Positions 1 to 8,327 of a stretch of DNA of 37,626 nucleotides are shown here, piece by piece. Position numbers and translations under genes: made by a program. Under the pieces are notes generated by a model. It saw only the letters and a list, made by a program, of their open reading frames with translations. It was not told the origin of the DNA and made no database searches. The stretch covers positions 1 to 37,626 of the forward strand of contig NZ_JALNUI010000033.1 in the NCBI RefSeq assembly GCF_026544205.1. The letters are read 5' to 3'. The first letter of the stretch is position 1, and each line of letters opens with the position of its first letter. This stretch comes from Curtobacterium sp. GC_Cur_3 (GTDB lineage: Bacteria > Actinomycetota > Actinomycetes > Actinomycetales > Microbacteriaceae).

Positions 1-765
1 GAGCGGAAGCTCGCACCGGGCGGACGACTCCGCACCGTGCGAGGGCGCGGAGGGCCCGGTCCGTTCCCGGGCACGCGCGGCCGGGAGGCTCGCCCCGCGC
101 CCGCCACGCCTCCTCCGCCCGGTGGTGCGAGGTTGGGCACCCCGTGCGGCGACGGGGCGGCGCACGGGGCGCGCAAGCTCGCACCGAGCGCAGGATCCCG
201 CACCGTGCGAGGGCGCGGAGGGCGCAGTTCCTCGCCGGGCACGCGCGGCCGGGAGGCGCGCCCCGCGCCCGCCACGCCTCCCCCGCCACGGCTGGTGCGA
301 GGTTGGGCACCCCGTGCGGCGACGGGGCGGCGCACGGGGGCGCGCAAGCTTGCACCGGACGCAAGACCCCGCACCGTGCGAGCGGCGGACCTGTCCCCAG
401 CTGAGATCGCAGTCCGTGTCGGCTCCGCCGCCCCGGTCACGACACGAAGTGCGATCTCAGCGGCCGGGAGGCTCGCCCCGCGACCGCCCCGCCGCCTCCG
501 CCCGATGGTGCGAGGTTGGGCACCCCGTGCGGCCGCGTCGCGGCGCACGGGGAACGCAAGCTCGCACCGGGCGGAGGACTCCGCACCGTGCGAGGGCGCG
601 GAGGGCCCGGTCCGTCCCCGGGCACGCGCGGCCGGGAGGCTCGCCCTGCGCCCGCCCCACCGCCTCCGCCGCGCGGCGGTGCGAGGTTGGCCCCCCCGTG
701 CGGCCCCGTCCCGGCGCACGGGGCGCGCAAGCTCGCACCGGGCGGAGGACTCCGCACCGTGCGAG
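1..765. repeat. Tandem array of ~170-bp units containing hairpin element A
   Basis: No gene is supported in 1-791. The stretch is a tandem array with a period of about 170 bases. Each unit opens with a long imperfect inverted repeat (arms GGTGCGAGGTTG... and ...CAAGCTCGCACC, about 62 bases), followed by a tail ending in GCACCGTGCGAG, then a GC-rich spacer with GGCCGGGAGGC. The hairpin-plus-tail copies lie at 124-211, 294-382, 507-594 and 678-765; the right end of a fifth occupies 1-43. Starts are 170 or 171 bases apart, except for the third unit, which is longer because element B (400-461) sits inside it. A single dispersed copy of the hairpin is at 31781-31868. Long open frames across this region are GC-rich shadows. 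The array lies downstream of dnaG and could act in transcription termination, but its function is unknown. Confidence 0.85.
400..461. repeat. Palindromic element B, copy 1
   Basis: This is an inverted repeat with 22-base arms at 400-421 and 440-461 and an 18-base loop; the arms differ at two positions. The right arm carries ACACGAAGTGCGATCTCA. A second copy with the same arm sequence and the same loop length is at 12479-12540. The element interrupts the third unit of the tandem array, and the array sequence resumes at GGCCGGGAGGC directly after it. The two-copy dispersal and conserved architecture resemble REP/REPIN elements; no mobilising gene is visible in the window. Confidence 0.8.
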
Positions 766-791
766 CGGCGAGCCCGGCGAGCCCGGCGTGA

Positions 792-2702
792 CTACGCGGA
801 CTCGGCGTCGGCGCGCAGGCGCATCCGCTGCGCGTCGAGGTCGACGAGCTGGCGCTGAATCTCCCCGCGGCGGTCGGACTGCTCGTTCGGGTCGGCGCGC
901 TGCAGCTGCCCGAGGAGCGAGGCCTTGCGCGCGAGCAGGTCCCGCTCGACGAGCGCCACGACGATCCCGCGGCAGTAGATCGCGAGGTCCTCGTCGGTGC
1001 GGGCGGGGATCGGCGCCAGTGCGAGCTCGGACACGAGGCCGCGGACCGGCGCCGGCACGTCCGAGGTCAGGCGGTCGAGCCAGTCCAACGCGCCGAGGGC
1101 ATCGACGTTGGCGACGACGGCGTCCCGCACCACGGCGAGCATCGGCGCGGAGAAGGTGGCGGCTGCGGCGAGGCCGAGCAGCGGCGCCCCGACCGACGTC
1201 GGCTGCTGCACCATCGCCATCACGGCGTCGCGCTCCATCCGGGTGATGAGGTCGTTCGGCAGCGACCGGAGTCCGGCGACGGGCTCGTCGAGCGGCGCGA
1301 CGAGCTGCCCGCCCGGACCGGCCTGGCCGACGGGGACGGAGCTGTGCGAGCGGGCGTCGGCGGCAGCGCGGGACCGAGCGCCCTCGACGGCGCGACTCAC
1401 CTCGCCCATCTCGAGGCCGAGCCACCCGGCGAGTTCGCGGACGTAGCCCTGGGTGAGCGAGCGGTCGCGGATGCCGGCGAGCACGGGCGCTGCCGACCGG
1501 AGTGCGGCGACGCGGCCCTCCACGGTCTCGAGGTCGTGGCCGTCGAGCGTGCGACGGATCATGAACTCGAACATCGGGCGCTTGTTCGTCACCAGACGGC
1601 GGATCGCGTCGTCGCCCCGCGCCAGGCGGAGGTCGCACGGGTCGAGGCCGCCGGGGGCCACCGCGACGAAGGTCTGCGCGGCGAAGCGCTGCTCCTCGGC
1701 GAAGGCCCTCGACGCGGCGCGTTGACCGGCTTCGTCCGGGTCGAAGGTGAACACGACCTCGCCGTTGGCGTTCGGGTCGCCGCCGCTGACGTCCCCGAGC
1801 ATCGGCCGCAGCACCTTGATGTGGTCGACACCGAAGGACGTGCCGCACGTGGCGACCGCGGTGGTGATGCCGGCGAGGTGGCAGGCCATGACGTCGGTGT
1901 AGCCCTCGACGATGACGACCTGCTTCTGCTTCGAGATGTCGCGGCGTGCGAGGTCGAGCCCGTAGAGCACGTGGCTCTTGTGGTAGATCGGGGTCTCCGG
2001 GGTGTTGAGGTACTTCGGGCCCTTGTCGTCGTCGAGCAGCCGCCGGGCGCCGAACCCGATCGTGGCGCCGGTGACGTCGCGGATCGGCCACATCAGGCGG
2101 CCACGGAAGCGGTCGTACGGGGAACGGTCACCCTGGCTGACGAGCCCGGCCGACGTGAGTTCCTCGATCGTGAAGCCCTGCCCCTTGAGGTGGTCCTTGA
2201 GCGCGTCGAACGACTTCGGGGCGAACCCGACGCCGAAGTGCGCCGCGGCGGCCGGGTCGAAGCCACGCTCCCCCAGGAAGCGTCGGGCGGGCTCGGCCTG
2301 GGGCGTGGTGAGCTGCGCGACGTAGTACTGCGCCGCGGCCTCGTTCGCCGCGATGAGCCGCGCACGGGTGTTGTAGTCGGTGCGGGGCCCGTCGCCCTCC
2401 TCGTAGTGGAGGGTGAAGCCGATCTTGGCGGCCATCCGCTCGACGGCCTCGGAGAACGTGGTGTGGTCCTGCTTCATGATGAAGCTGAAGACGTCGCCGT
2501 CCTCCCCGCAGCCGAAGCAGTGGTACCGACCGACCTGCGGGCGGACGTGGAACGACGGGGAGCGCTCGTCGTGGAAGGGGCAGAGGCCCTTCAGCGAGCC
2601 CACGCCGGCGGACTTGAGCGTGACGAAGTCACCGACGACGTCGGCGATGTTCACGCGTGCGCGGACCTCGTCGATGTCGTTCCGCGCGATGAGTCCAGCC
2701 AC
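792..2702 (-). CDS. dnaG: DNA primase DnaG
   Basis: DNA primase synthesises the RNA primers for chromosome replication at the fork, working with the DnaB helicase. The 636-residue product has the N-terminal CHC2 zinc finger (C41, H44, C62, C65), the central primase core, and a Toprim domain with E266 in VVIVEGYTD and the DPDEAG metal-binding motif at 321-326. A C-terminal helical region completes the usual length for the family. The start is GTG; a TAGGAT box lies six bases upstream, so the transcript may be leaderless, although GAGGG directly before the start could also help. The gene follows dgt by 39 bases on the same strand, and its stop is followed by the tandem hairpin array. Housekeeping gene, intact. 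Confidence 0.97.
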   Translation of the reverse strand: MAGLIARNDIDEVRARVNIADVVGDFVTLKSAGVGSLKGLCPFHDERSPSFHVRPQVGRYHCFGCGEDGDVFSFIMKQDHTTFSEAVERMAAKIGFTLHYEEGDGPRTDYNTRARLIAANEAAAQYYVAQLTTPQAEPARRFLGERGFDPAAAAHFGVGFAPKSFDALKDHLKGQGFTIEELTSAGLVSQGDRSPYDRFRGRLMWPIRDVTGATIGFGARRLLDDDKGPKYLNTPETPIYHKSHVLYGLDLARRDISKQKQVVIVEGYTDVMACHLAGITTAVATCGTSFGVDHIKVLRPMLGDVSGGDPNANGEVVFTFDPDEAGQRAASRAFAEEQRFAAQTFVAVAPGGLDPCDLRLARGDDAIRRLVTNKRPMFEFMIRRTLDGHDLETVEGRVAALRSAAPVLAGIRDRSLTQGYVRELAGWLGLEMGEVSRAVEGARSRAAADARSHSSVPVGQAGPGGQLVAPLDEPVAGLRSLPNDLITRMERDAVMAMVQQPTSVGAPLLGLAAAATFSAPMLAVVRDAVVANVDALGALDWLDRLTSDVPAPVRGLVSELALAPIPARTDEDLAIYCRGIVVALVERDLLARKASLLGQLQRADPNEQSDRRGEIQRQLVDLDAQRMRLRADAESA

Positions 2703-2708
2703 CCCTCG

Positions 2709-2714
2709 ATCCTA
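2709..2714 (-). promoter_or_regulatory. Putative -10 box of dnaG (leaderless type)
   Basis: On the minus strand TAGGAT is followed by six bases and then the GTG start of dnaG. This TANNNT plus 6-7 bases arrangement recurs before nine other genes in the window and places the transcription start at or next to the start codon. No convincing -35 box is seen. Confidence 0.5.
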
Positions 2715-2741
2715 GTTCGCGGGGCTGACCACGCCGACCGC

Positions 2742-4031
2742 TCAGACGGGGATGTGGACGGTCTCTCGTTCGCCGACGACGAGACGACGGTGCCACGCGA
2801 GCGCGCCCTGGTCGGTGAGGTTCGCGACCTGGTCCACGACGGCCCGCAGTCGACCGGTGTCGTCGTCGGCCTGGCGCCAGTCGGCGGCGAACCCGGGTTC
2901 GAGGGCGTCGTCGCCGCGGTCGGCCAGCACGTCGAGGAGTTCGGTCAGCACGCGGCGCTGGTCTTCGTACACGGGCTGCCGGTTGCCCTGGGTCATCACG
3001 AAGGCCGCGACGATGCCCTTGAGCACCGCGATCTCGCCGATGATCTCCGGCGGGGTGACGACCGACGCAGCGAAGCGCACGAGCGACCCCGAGGCGTACG
3101 CGTCCCGCGTGGCAGTGGTGGCCGTACGGGCGAACCGGCCGATGAGCTGCGAGGTGAGGTTCTTCAGCCGGGCGGAGTCCTGCCGGGAGCCGTCGTAGGA
3201 CGTCATCCAGAGCGGCAGCGCCCGGAGTCGGTCGAAGGCCTCGAGCAGCTCGTCGCGGCTGAGGTCGTCCCCGACCCACGCGTGCATGGCCGACACGATG
3301 TCGTTCTCGCCGACCCGGTCCCCCAGCGCGGCGACGTCGATGAACCCGGCGACGACGGCGTCCTCGAAGTCGTGCACCGAGTACGCGATGTCGTCGGAGA
3401 GGTCCATCACCTGGGCCTCGATGCAGCGCTGGCGTCGGGGAGCCCCGGCACGGAGCCACTCGAAGGCGTCGTGGTCGTCGTCGTAGAACCCGAACTTCGT
3501 GCGCCCGGACGATGCTTCGCCGACACCCTGCGACGCCGGCCACGGGTACTTGCACGAGGCGTCGAGCGATGCCCGGGTCAGGTTGAGGCCGTAGGCCCGG
3601 TCCTGGTCCGGCCCGGAGCCGTAGACCTTCGGCTCCAGCCGGGTGAGCAGCCGCAGGGTCTGCGCGTTGCCCTCGAACCCGCCGATCCCAGCGGCCCAGG
3701 CGTTCACGGCTGTCTCGCCGTTGTGGCCGAAGGGCGGGTGGCCGATGTCGTGCGCCAGGCAGGCGGTGTCCACGACGTCGGGGTCGAGCCCGAGCGAGTC
3801 GGCGAGCTCGCGGCCGACCTGGGCGACCTCGAGCGAGTGCGTCAGGCGGTTCCGGGCGAAGTCGAGTCCGGTCGTCGGGCTGAGCACCTGGGTCTTGGCC
3901 GCCAGGCGCCGGAGCGCGCTGGAGTGCAGCAGGCGGGCGCGGTCACGGGCAAAATCGGAGCGGCGGTTGCCGTGCTCCTCGGGCAGCCAGCGCTCGGCGT
4001 CGGCGGGCCCGTACGAGGCGGTGGCGCTCAT
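2742..4031 (-). CDS. dgt: Deoxyguanosinetriphosphate triphosphohydrolase-like protein (HD domain)
   Basis: This 429-residue protein belongs to the Dgt/HD-domain family, which hydrolyses dNTPs to deoxynucleosides and triphosphate and so helps to set dNTP pools. The N-terminal region has the typical run RRLAAKTQVLSP, then the metal ligands H65 and the H94-D95 pair in CLAHDIGHPPFGHNGE, followed by a third-ligand candidate in MDLSDDIAYSVHD. The length is normal for the actinobacterial form. Its ATG overlaps the TGA of dusB (ATGA), so translation is probably coupled. dnaG lies 39 bases downstream, behind its own putative promoter. The substrate of this branch of the family is inferred, not proven. 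Confidence 0.93.
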   Translation of the reverse strand: MSATASYGPADAERWLPEEHGNRRSDFARDRARLLHSSALRRLAAKTQVLSPTTGLDFARNRLTHSLEVAQVGRELADSLGLDPDVVDTACLAHDIGHPPFGHNGETAVNAWAAGIGGFEGNAQTLRLLTRLEPKVYGSGPDQDRAYGLNLTRASLDASCKYPWPASQGVGEASSGRTKFGFYDDDHDAFEWLRAGAPRRQRCIEAQVMDLSDDIAYSVHDFEDAVVAGFIDVAALGDRVGENDIVSAMHAWVGDDLSRDELLEAFDRLRALPLWMTSYDGSRQDSARLKNLTSQLIGRFARTATTATRDAYASGSLVRFAASVVTPPEIIGEIAVLKGIVAAFVMTQGNRQPVYEDQRRVLTELLDVLADRGDDALEPGFAADWRQADDDTGRLRAVVDQVANLTDQGALAWHRRLVVGERETVHIPV

Positions 4032-5218
4032 CCGCCGCTGTGGTGCATCTCGGCGGCGGCGAGGACCTTGCGGAACTCGGCGTCGACGTCGTGCGACTCG
4101 AGCCAGCGGTCGGGTAGTGCCGTGCGCTTCGGGTTGCCGGCACGACCGCGAGGCCCCTCAGCATCAGCACCCGGGTAGGGCGCTGCCGCGTCGAGCTGGC
4201 CGAGCAGGTCGTCGATCTCCTGCAGGCTCGACGCCATCGCGAGCCCGGAGCGGACGTCCCCGCCGATCGGGTAGCCCTTGAAGTACCAGGCCACGTGCTT
4301 GCGGATGTCCCGGCAGCCGTGCTCCTCGGACTCGAAGAACTCGACGAGCAGTTCGGCGTGCCGACGGAAGCCCTGGGCGACCTCGCCGAGGGACGGCATG
4401 TAGCGCAGGCCCTCTCCGCGGAAGGCAGCGGCCAGGTCGCCGAACAGCCACGGCCGCCCGAGGCACCCGCGCCCGACCACCACGCCGTCCGCGCCGGTCT
4501 GCTCGACCATGCGGAGGGCGTCGGCGGCGGACCAGACGTCCCCGTTGCCGAGCACGGGGATGTCGGTGACGGCTTCCTTCAGCGTCGCGATCGCGGACCA
4601 GTCGGCGTGCCCGGAGTAGTGCTCGTTCGCGGTGCGCGCGTGCAGCGAGACCGCGGCGACGCCGGCGTCCCGCGCGATGCGGGCGGCGTCGAGGTACGTG
4701 AGGTGGTCGGCGTCGATGCCCTTGCGCATCTTCACCGTGACGGGGACGTCCCCGGCGGCGCGGACGGCCTTCGTCACGAGGTCGCGGAACAGGTCCGTCT
4801 TCCACGGCAGGGCGGCGCCACCGCCCTTGCGCGTGACCTTCGGCACCGGGCACCCGAAGTTCAGGTCGATGTGGTCGGCGCGGTCCTCCGACACGAGCAT
4901 CGTGACGGCTTCGGCCACGGTGTTCGGCTCGACGCCGTAGAGCTGGATCGACCGCGGGGTCTCGGACTCGTGGTGCTGGATGAGCCGCATCGACTCCGGC
5001 GTGCGCTCGACCAGGGCGCGGGACGTGATCATCTCGCAGACGTAGAGCCCGGCGCCGTACTCGCGGCAGAGCCGTCGGTAGGCCATGTTCGTGATCCCGG
5101 CCATCGGCGCGAGCACGACGGGCACGTCGACCTGGATCGGGCCGATGCGCAGCGGCTTCGACGGGACCCGCAGCGGGGTGCCGGCATGCGTGTCAACGGG
5201 TGCGTGTGTGATCGTCAT
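4028..5218 (-). CDS. dusB: tRNA-dihydrouridine synthase
   Basis: This FMN-dependent enzyme reduces uridine to dihydrouridine in the D-loop of tRNAs. The product has the TIM-barrel Dus domain: VVLAPMAGITNMAYRRL near residues 34-50, the NFGCP motif with catalytic C123, a following KGGGAALPW segment, SLHARTANEHYSGHADW in the middle and NGDVWSAADA as flavin-phosphate contacts. I chose the ATG at 5218 (396 residues) because GGAGGAGT lies directly before it; an in-frame ATG six codons upstream (5236) has no ribosome binding site. It overlaps dgt by four bases and is divergent from the YbaK-like gene. Assignment to DusB rather than another Dus branch follows usual actinobacterial naming. Confidence 0.93.
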   Translation of the reverse strand: MTITHAPVDTHAGTPLRVPSKPLRIGPIQVDVPVVLAPMAGITNMAYRRLCREYGAGLYVCEMITSRALVERTPESMRLIQHHESETPRSIQLYGVEPNTVAEAVTMLVSEDRADHIDLNFGCPVPKVTRKGGGAALPWKTDLFRDLVTKAVRAAGDVPVTVKMRKGIDADHLTYLDAARIARDAGVAAVSLHARTANEHYSGHADWSAIATLKEAVTDIPVLGNGDVWSAADALRMVEQTGADGVVVGRGCLGRPWLFGDLAAAFRGEGLRYMPSLGEVAQGFRRHAELLVEFFESEEHGCRDIRKHVAWYFKGYPIGGDVRSGLAMASSLQEIDDLLGQLDAAAPYPGADAEGPRGRAGNPKRTALPDRWLESHDVDAEFRKVLAAAEMHHSGG

Positions 5219-5279
5219 ACTCCTCCATTGTCCCATGCCCCTCGCGATCCCCGCGGAAGCGCGGACAGCTGTGGAGAAC

Positions 5280-5285
5280 TAGCGT
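5280..5285 (+). promoter_or_regulatory. Putative -10 box of the YbaK-like gene (leaderless type)
   Basis: TAGCGT is followed by seven bases and the ATG at 5293, with no Shine-Dalgarno sequence between. This fits a leaderless transcript from the divergent intergenic region shared with dusB. Confidence 0.5.
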
Positions 5286-5292
5286 TGTCCCC

Positions 5293-5778
5293 ATGACGAC
5301 GACCGACCCCATCACCCGCTTCGACGCCGACGCCGCCGCCCGCGGGCTGCACGTCGAGGTCGTCGACCGTCCCGCCGCCGACTCCCTGGCGCAGGCCGCC
5401 GAGCTCCTCGGCATCACCGCGGGCGACGTCGTGAAGACCCTCGTCGTGAAGCGCCACGACGGCGACTTCGTGCTCGCGCTCGTCCCCGGCGGCCGCAGCA
5501 TCGCCTGGAAGAAGCTGCGCGCGGTCGTCGGCGTGAACAAGCTCTCGATGCCCGACGCCGCCACGGCCCTGGCCGCGTCCGGCTACGAACGCGGCACCAT
5601 CACGCCGATCGGCGCGACCGGGAACCTGCCCGTCTACGCCGACGAGCGCATCGTCGGCCGCCGGGTGGCCCTCGGCGCCGGTCGACACGGCGCGAGCGCC
5701 TTCGTCGACGCCGACGACCTCATCACCGCGTACGGCGCCACCGTCGCCGACATCACCGACGAGGAACCGCAGCGCTGA
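5293..5778 (+). CDS. YbaK/EbsC family aminoacyl-tRNA deacylase
   Basis: A single-domain protein of 161 residues with the YbaK/prolyl-tRNA-synthetase-associated fold. Members clear Cys or Ala mischarged onto tRNA(Pro), acting in trans as translation quality control. Family hallmarks visible are the segment GDVVKTLVVKRHDGDFVLALVPGG (read in two halves, residues 44-67), the invariant-type lysine in KTLV, and the C-terminal GRRVALGAGRHGASAFVD. The ATG has no ribosome binding site but follows a TANNNT box by seven bases. The gene stands alone on the plus strand, divergent from dusB; its stop codon lies in the loop of a hairpin (5767-5788). Substrate specificity (Cys-tRNA(Pro) or another) cannot be read from the sequence. 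Confidence 0.9.
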   Translation: MTTTDPITRFDADAAARGLHVEVVDRPAADSLAQAAELLGITAGDVVKTLVVKRHDGDFVLALVPGGRSIAWKKLRAVVGVNKLSMPDAATALAASGYERGTITPIGATGNLPVYADERIVGRRVALGAGRHGASAFVDADDLITAYGATVADITDEEPQR

Positions 5779-5788
5779 AGCGCTGCGG
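5767..5788 (+). terminator. Hairpin at the stop codon of the YbaK-like gene
   Basis: CCGCAGCGCT and AGCGCTGCGG form a perfect 10-bp stem with a 2-base centre; the TGA stop occupies the loop region. There is no T tract, as is usual for actinobacterial terminators. It could stop transcription from the left and also from the opposing minus-strand gene. Confidence 0.5.
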
Positions 5789-5814
5789 AACCCCGGCGTG
5801 GGCCAGGGACGCCC

Positions 5815-6042
5815 TCAGTCCGGTACCTCGCTCCAGTCCCCCTCGGCGCCGGGCACGAAGCACGTGTCACCCTCGCAGACCGGCGCCCCACCGGGCGTGA
5901 CGAGCGTCAGGAGCGCAGGCCGAGCCTCTCCCCACGAGCTCGGCCGTGCCGCCGCTTCGCGACGCCCCGGTACCGGCTCGCGTGGGCCCAGACCGGCCGG
6001 GAGGCCCGACCCACCACCCACAGGCGCGCCGCGGCCCGTCAT
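5815..6042 (-). CDS. Small hypothetical protein coupled to the DsbA-like gene (75 aa)
   Basis: An ORF of 75 codons whose ATG overlaps the TGA of the DsbA-like gene (ATGA), the same coupling used by real gene pairs throughout the window. The C-terminal part reads LLTLVTPGGAPVCEGDTCFV, with two cysteines (C56, C61), then an acidic tail ending WSEVPD; the N-terminal 40 residues are Gly/Pro/Arg-rich and less convincing, and they encode one copy of the intergenic motif GGCCGGGAGGC. A later start near the LLTLVTP segment is possible, though no better start codon is seen. I do not recognise a family. The hydrophobic strand plus cysteine pair next to a thiol oxidoreductase hints at a redox-related role, but this is only inference. 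Confidence 0.45.
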   Translation of the reverse strand: MTGRGAPVGGGSGLPAGLGPREPVPGRREAAARPSSWGEARPALLTLVTPGGAPVCEGDTCFVPGAEGDWSEVPD

Positions 6043-6758
6043 CGGGTCGCCGCCACGTCGGCGCTCGCGTCGTCCGTCGCACGCTCGGTCGCCGAGGCGA
6101 CCTCCTCCGGCGTCGTGCCGCGGAGCGCGACGACCTGCTGCAGCACCTGCTCGAACGCCGCCGGGTCCTGGGCACCCGAGACGCCGTACTTGCCGTCGAT
6201 GACGAAGAACGGCACACCGTTGATGCCGAACGCCTGCGCCTGGGCCTGGTCGGCGCACACGGCGGCGAGCTGGGTGTCGTCGCGGAGGGTGCGGAGCACC
6301 TCGTCCCGGTCGAGCCCCACCTCGGCGCCGAGGTCGGCCAGCGAGTCGTCCTGTCCGACGTGCTCACCGCGCTCGAAGTAGGCGGTGAAGAGCCGCTCGA
6401 CCATCTCCAGCTGCTTGCCGTGCTGCTTGGCGAGGTGGATGACCTGGTGCGCCTTCACGGTGTTGGTGTGGCGGAGGGCGTCGTAGTCGTAGTGCAGGTC
6501 GACCGACTCGGCGATGCCGGCGACCCGGTCGATCATCTCCTGGGCCTGCTGCACCGGGAGTCCCTTGTGCTGGGAGAGGAACTCGGCCTCGGTCCCCTCG
6601 AAGTCCACCGGGGTGTCGGGGCTCAGCTCGAACGAGTGGTACTCGACCTCCACGGGGCCGCCGAACGCGGCGACGCCGGCCTCGAACTTGCGCTTGCCGA
6701 TGTAGCACCAGGGGCAGGCGATGTCGGACCAGACGTCCACCTTCACAGAGTCGCTCAT
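6039..6758 (-). CDS. DsbA family oxidoreductase (FrnE-like)
   Basis: A 239-residue thioredoxin-fold protein of the DsbA/FrnE group. The start is VKVDVWSDIACPWCYIGKRK, with the CPWC active site at residues 15-18, followed by an inserted helical domain and a C-terminal thioredoxin half with the cis-Pro segment GVPFFVIDGKYGVSGAQ. No signal peptide is present, so it is probably cytoplasmic, as for FrnE and 2-hydroxychromene isomerase relatives. I chose the ATG at 6758 from the family N-terminus; no good ribosome binding site precedes it, and an in-frame GTG at 6803 or TTG between them could serve. A 75-codon ORF follows with a four-base overlap. The substrate is unknown. Confidence 0.88.
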   Translation of the reverse strand: MSDSVKVDVWSDIACPWCYIGKRKFEAGVAAFGGPVEVEYHSFELSPDTPVDFEGTEAEFLSQHKGLPVQQAQEMIDRVAGIAESVDLHYDYDALRHTNTVKAHQVIHLAKQHGKQLEMVERLFTAYFERGEHVGQDDSLADLGAEVGLDRDEVLRTLRDDTQLAAVCADQAQAQAFGINGVPFFVIDGKYGVSGAQDPAAFEQVLQQVVALRGTTPEEVASATERATDDASADVAATR

Positions 6759-6808
6759 GCTGAACGACAACGCGGCGGTGGTGCTCCTATTCCTGCACCA
6801 CACCGCGC

Positions 6809-6850
6809 AACGGACACAGCACCACGACGATGCGCGGTGCTGTGTCCGTT
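6809..6850. repeat. Perfect 15-bp inverted repeat between glyS and the DsbA-like gene
   Basis: AACGGACACAGCACC (6809-6823) and its exact complement (6836-6850) flank a 12-base loop. An outer pairing CACCAC/GTGGTG (6797-6802 with 6868-6873) is also possible. It lies directly downstream of the glyS stop and upstream of the DsbA-like start, both on the minus strand, so it may terminate glyS transcription; there is no T tract. It could also be a dispersed repeat. Confidence 0.65.
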
Positions 6851-6881
6851 CCGTGATGCCGTGGCGCCGTGGTGGTGCCGG

Positions 6882-8279
6882 CTACGCCCCGAGCAGGCGC
6901 TCGGCGAGGTAGCCCTGCAGGCGGTCGAGGCCCACGCGCTCCTGGCTCATCGTGTCGCGCTCGCGCACGGTGACGGCCTGGTCCTCCAGCGTGTCGAAGT
7001 CGACGGTGATGCAGAACGGCGTACCGATCTCGTCGTGGCGACGGTAGCGACGACCGATCGCACCGGCGTCGTCGAAGTCCACGTTCCAGACCTTGCGCAG
7101 GTCGTCGGCCAGGCCGCGGGCGACGGGCGAGAGCTGCTCGTTGCGGGACAGCGGCAGGACGGCGGCCTTGACGGGCGCCAGGCGCGGGTCGAGGCGCAGC
7201 ACGGTGCGCTTGTCCACGCCGCCCTTCGCGTTGGGGGCCTCGTCCTCGTGGTACGCGTCGAGCAGGAAGGCCATGAGCGCGCGGGTCAGGCCGAACGACG
7301 GCTCGATGACGTAGGGCACGTACTTCTCGTTCGCGGCCTGGTCGAAGAAGCGGAGGTCCTTGCCCGACGACTCGATGTGGTTGTTGAGGTCGAAGTCCGT
7401 GCGGTTCGCGACGCCCATGAGCTCGCCCCACTCGGTGCCCTGGAACCCGAAGCGGTACTCGATGTCCGCGGTGGCGTCGGAGTAGTGCGCGCGCTCGCCG
7501 TCCGGCACGTCGAAGCGGCGGAGGTTCTCCGGGTCGATGCCGAGGTCGGTGAACCAGGCGACCGAGTCGGCGATCCACTGCTCGTAGTGCTCCCCCGCGG
7601 TGGCCGGCGGGACGAAGTACTCGATCTCCATCTGCTCGAACTCGCGCGTGCGGAAGATGAAGTTGCCGGGTGTGATCTCGTTGCGGAACGCCTTGCCGAC
7701 CTGGCCGATGCCGAACGGGGGCTTCATGCGGCTGGTCGTGACGACCTGGGCGAAGTCGACGAAGATGCCCTGGGCGGTCTCCGGGCGGAGGAAGTTCAGG
7801 CCCTCCTCCGACTCGACCGGGCCGAGGTACGTCTTGAGCATGCCGGAGAACTCGCGGGGCTCGGTCCACTGGCCGCGGGTGCCGCAGTTCGAGCAGGCGA
7901 TCTCCGCCATGCCGCCCTCGGGTGCGCGCCCCTTCTTGGCCTCGAAGGCCTCGATGAGGTGGTCCTCGCGGAAGCGGTGGTGGCAGTGCAGGCACTCGAC
8001 GAGCGGGTCGGTGAACGTGGCGACGTGCCCGGAGGCCTCCCACACCTTGCGGGGCAGGATGACGGCGGAGTCGAGCCCGACCATGTCCCCGCGTCCGCGG
8101 ACGAACCGCTGCCACCACTGGCGCTTGATGTTCTCCTTCAGCTCGACACCGAGGGGCCCGTAGTCCCACGCGGAGCGCGAACCGCCGTAGATCTCACCCG
8201 ACTGGAAGACGAAGCCGCGGCCTTTCGCGAGGGCGATGACCGAGTCGAGACGGGAGGGCTGAGCCAAGGAGAACTCCAT
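6882..8279 (-). CDS. glyS: Glycine--tRNA ligase (dimeric type)
   Basis: Charges tRNA(Gly) with glycine in the cytoplasm. The 465-residue class II synthetase is of the single-chain alpha2 type used by actinobacteria and eukaryotes. Visible are the N-terminal [20 protein letters not shown], two CxxC pairs in the inserted zinc-like region (CLHC, CSNC), motif 2 ([20 protein letters not shown]), and the C-terminal motif 3 ([14 protein letters not shown]) with an anticodon-binding domain. The ATG at 8279 has no ribosome binding site; a TTG at 8267 (giving [10 protein letters not shown], like many relatives) has GGAG six bases upstream and may be the true start. TAGGCT near 8331 could be a -10 box. 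The gene stands alone between the class V aminotransferase and the DsbA-like gene. Confidence 0.95.
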   Translation of the reverse strand: MEFSLAQPSRLDSVIALAKGRGFVFQSGEIYGGSRSAWDYGPLGVELKENIKRQWWQRFVRGRGDMVGLDSAVILPRKVWEASGHVATFTDPLVECLHCHHRFREDHLIEAFEAKKGRAPEGGMAEIACSNCGTRGQWTEPREFSGMLKTYLGPVESEEGLNFLRPETAQGIFVDFAQVVTTSRMKPPFGIGQVGKAFRNEITPGNFIFRTREFEQMEIEYFVPPATAGEHYEQWIADSVAWFTDLGIDPENLRRFDVPDGERAHYSDATADIEYRFGFQGTEWGELMGVANRTDFDLNNHIESSGKDLRFFDQAANEKYVPYVIEPSFGLTRALMAFLLDAYHEDEAPNAKGGVDKRTVLRLDPRLAPVKAAVLPLSRNEQLSPVARGLADDLRKVWNVDFDDAGAIGRRYRRHDEIGTPFCITVDFDTLEDQAVTVRERDTMSQERVGLDRLQGYLAERLLGA

Positions 8280-8327
8280 CAGTGTCGCCGAGCTGGGTGC
8301 TCGGGGCGGGGAAGGGACCGGGCAAGC

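Noticed and set aside
1..790. CRISPR array
   Set aside because: Units are about 170 bases, contain long palindromes and have no unique spacers or cas genes nearby.
1344..4178. Long plus-strand ORF opposite dnaG and dgt
   Set aside because: It is antisense to two clear conserved genes and shows no domain; a typical high-GC shadow.
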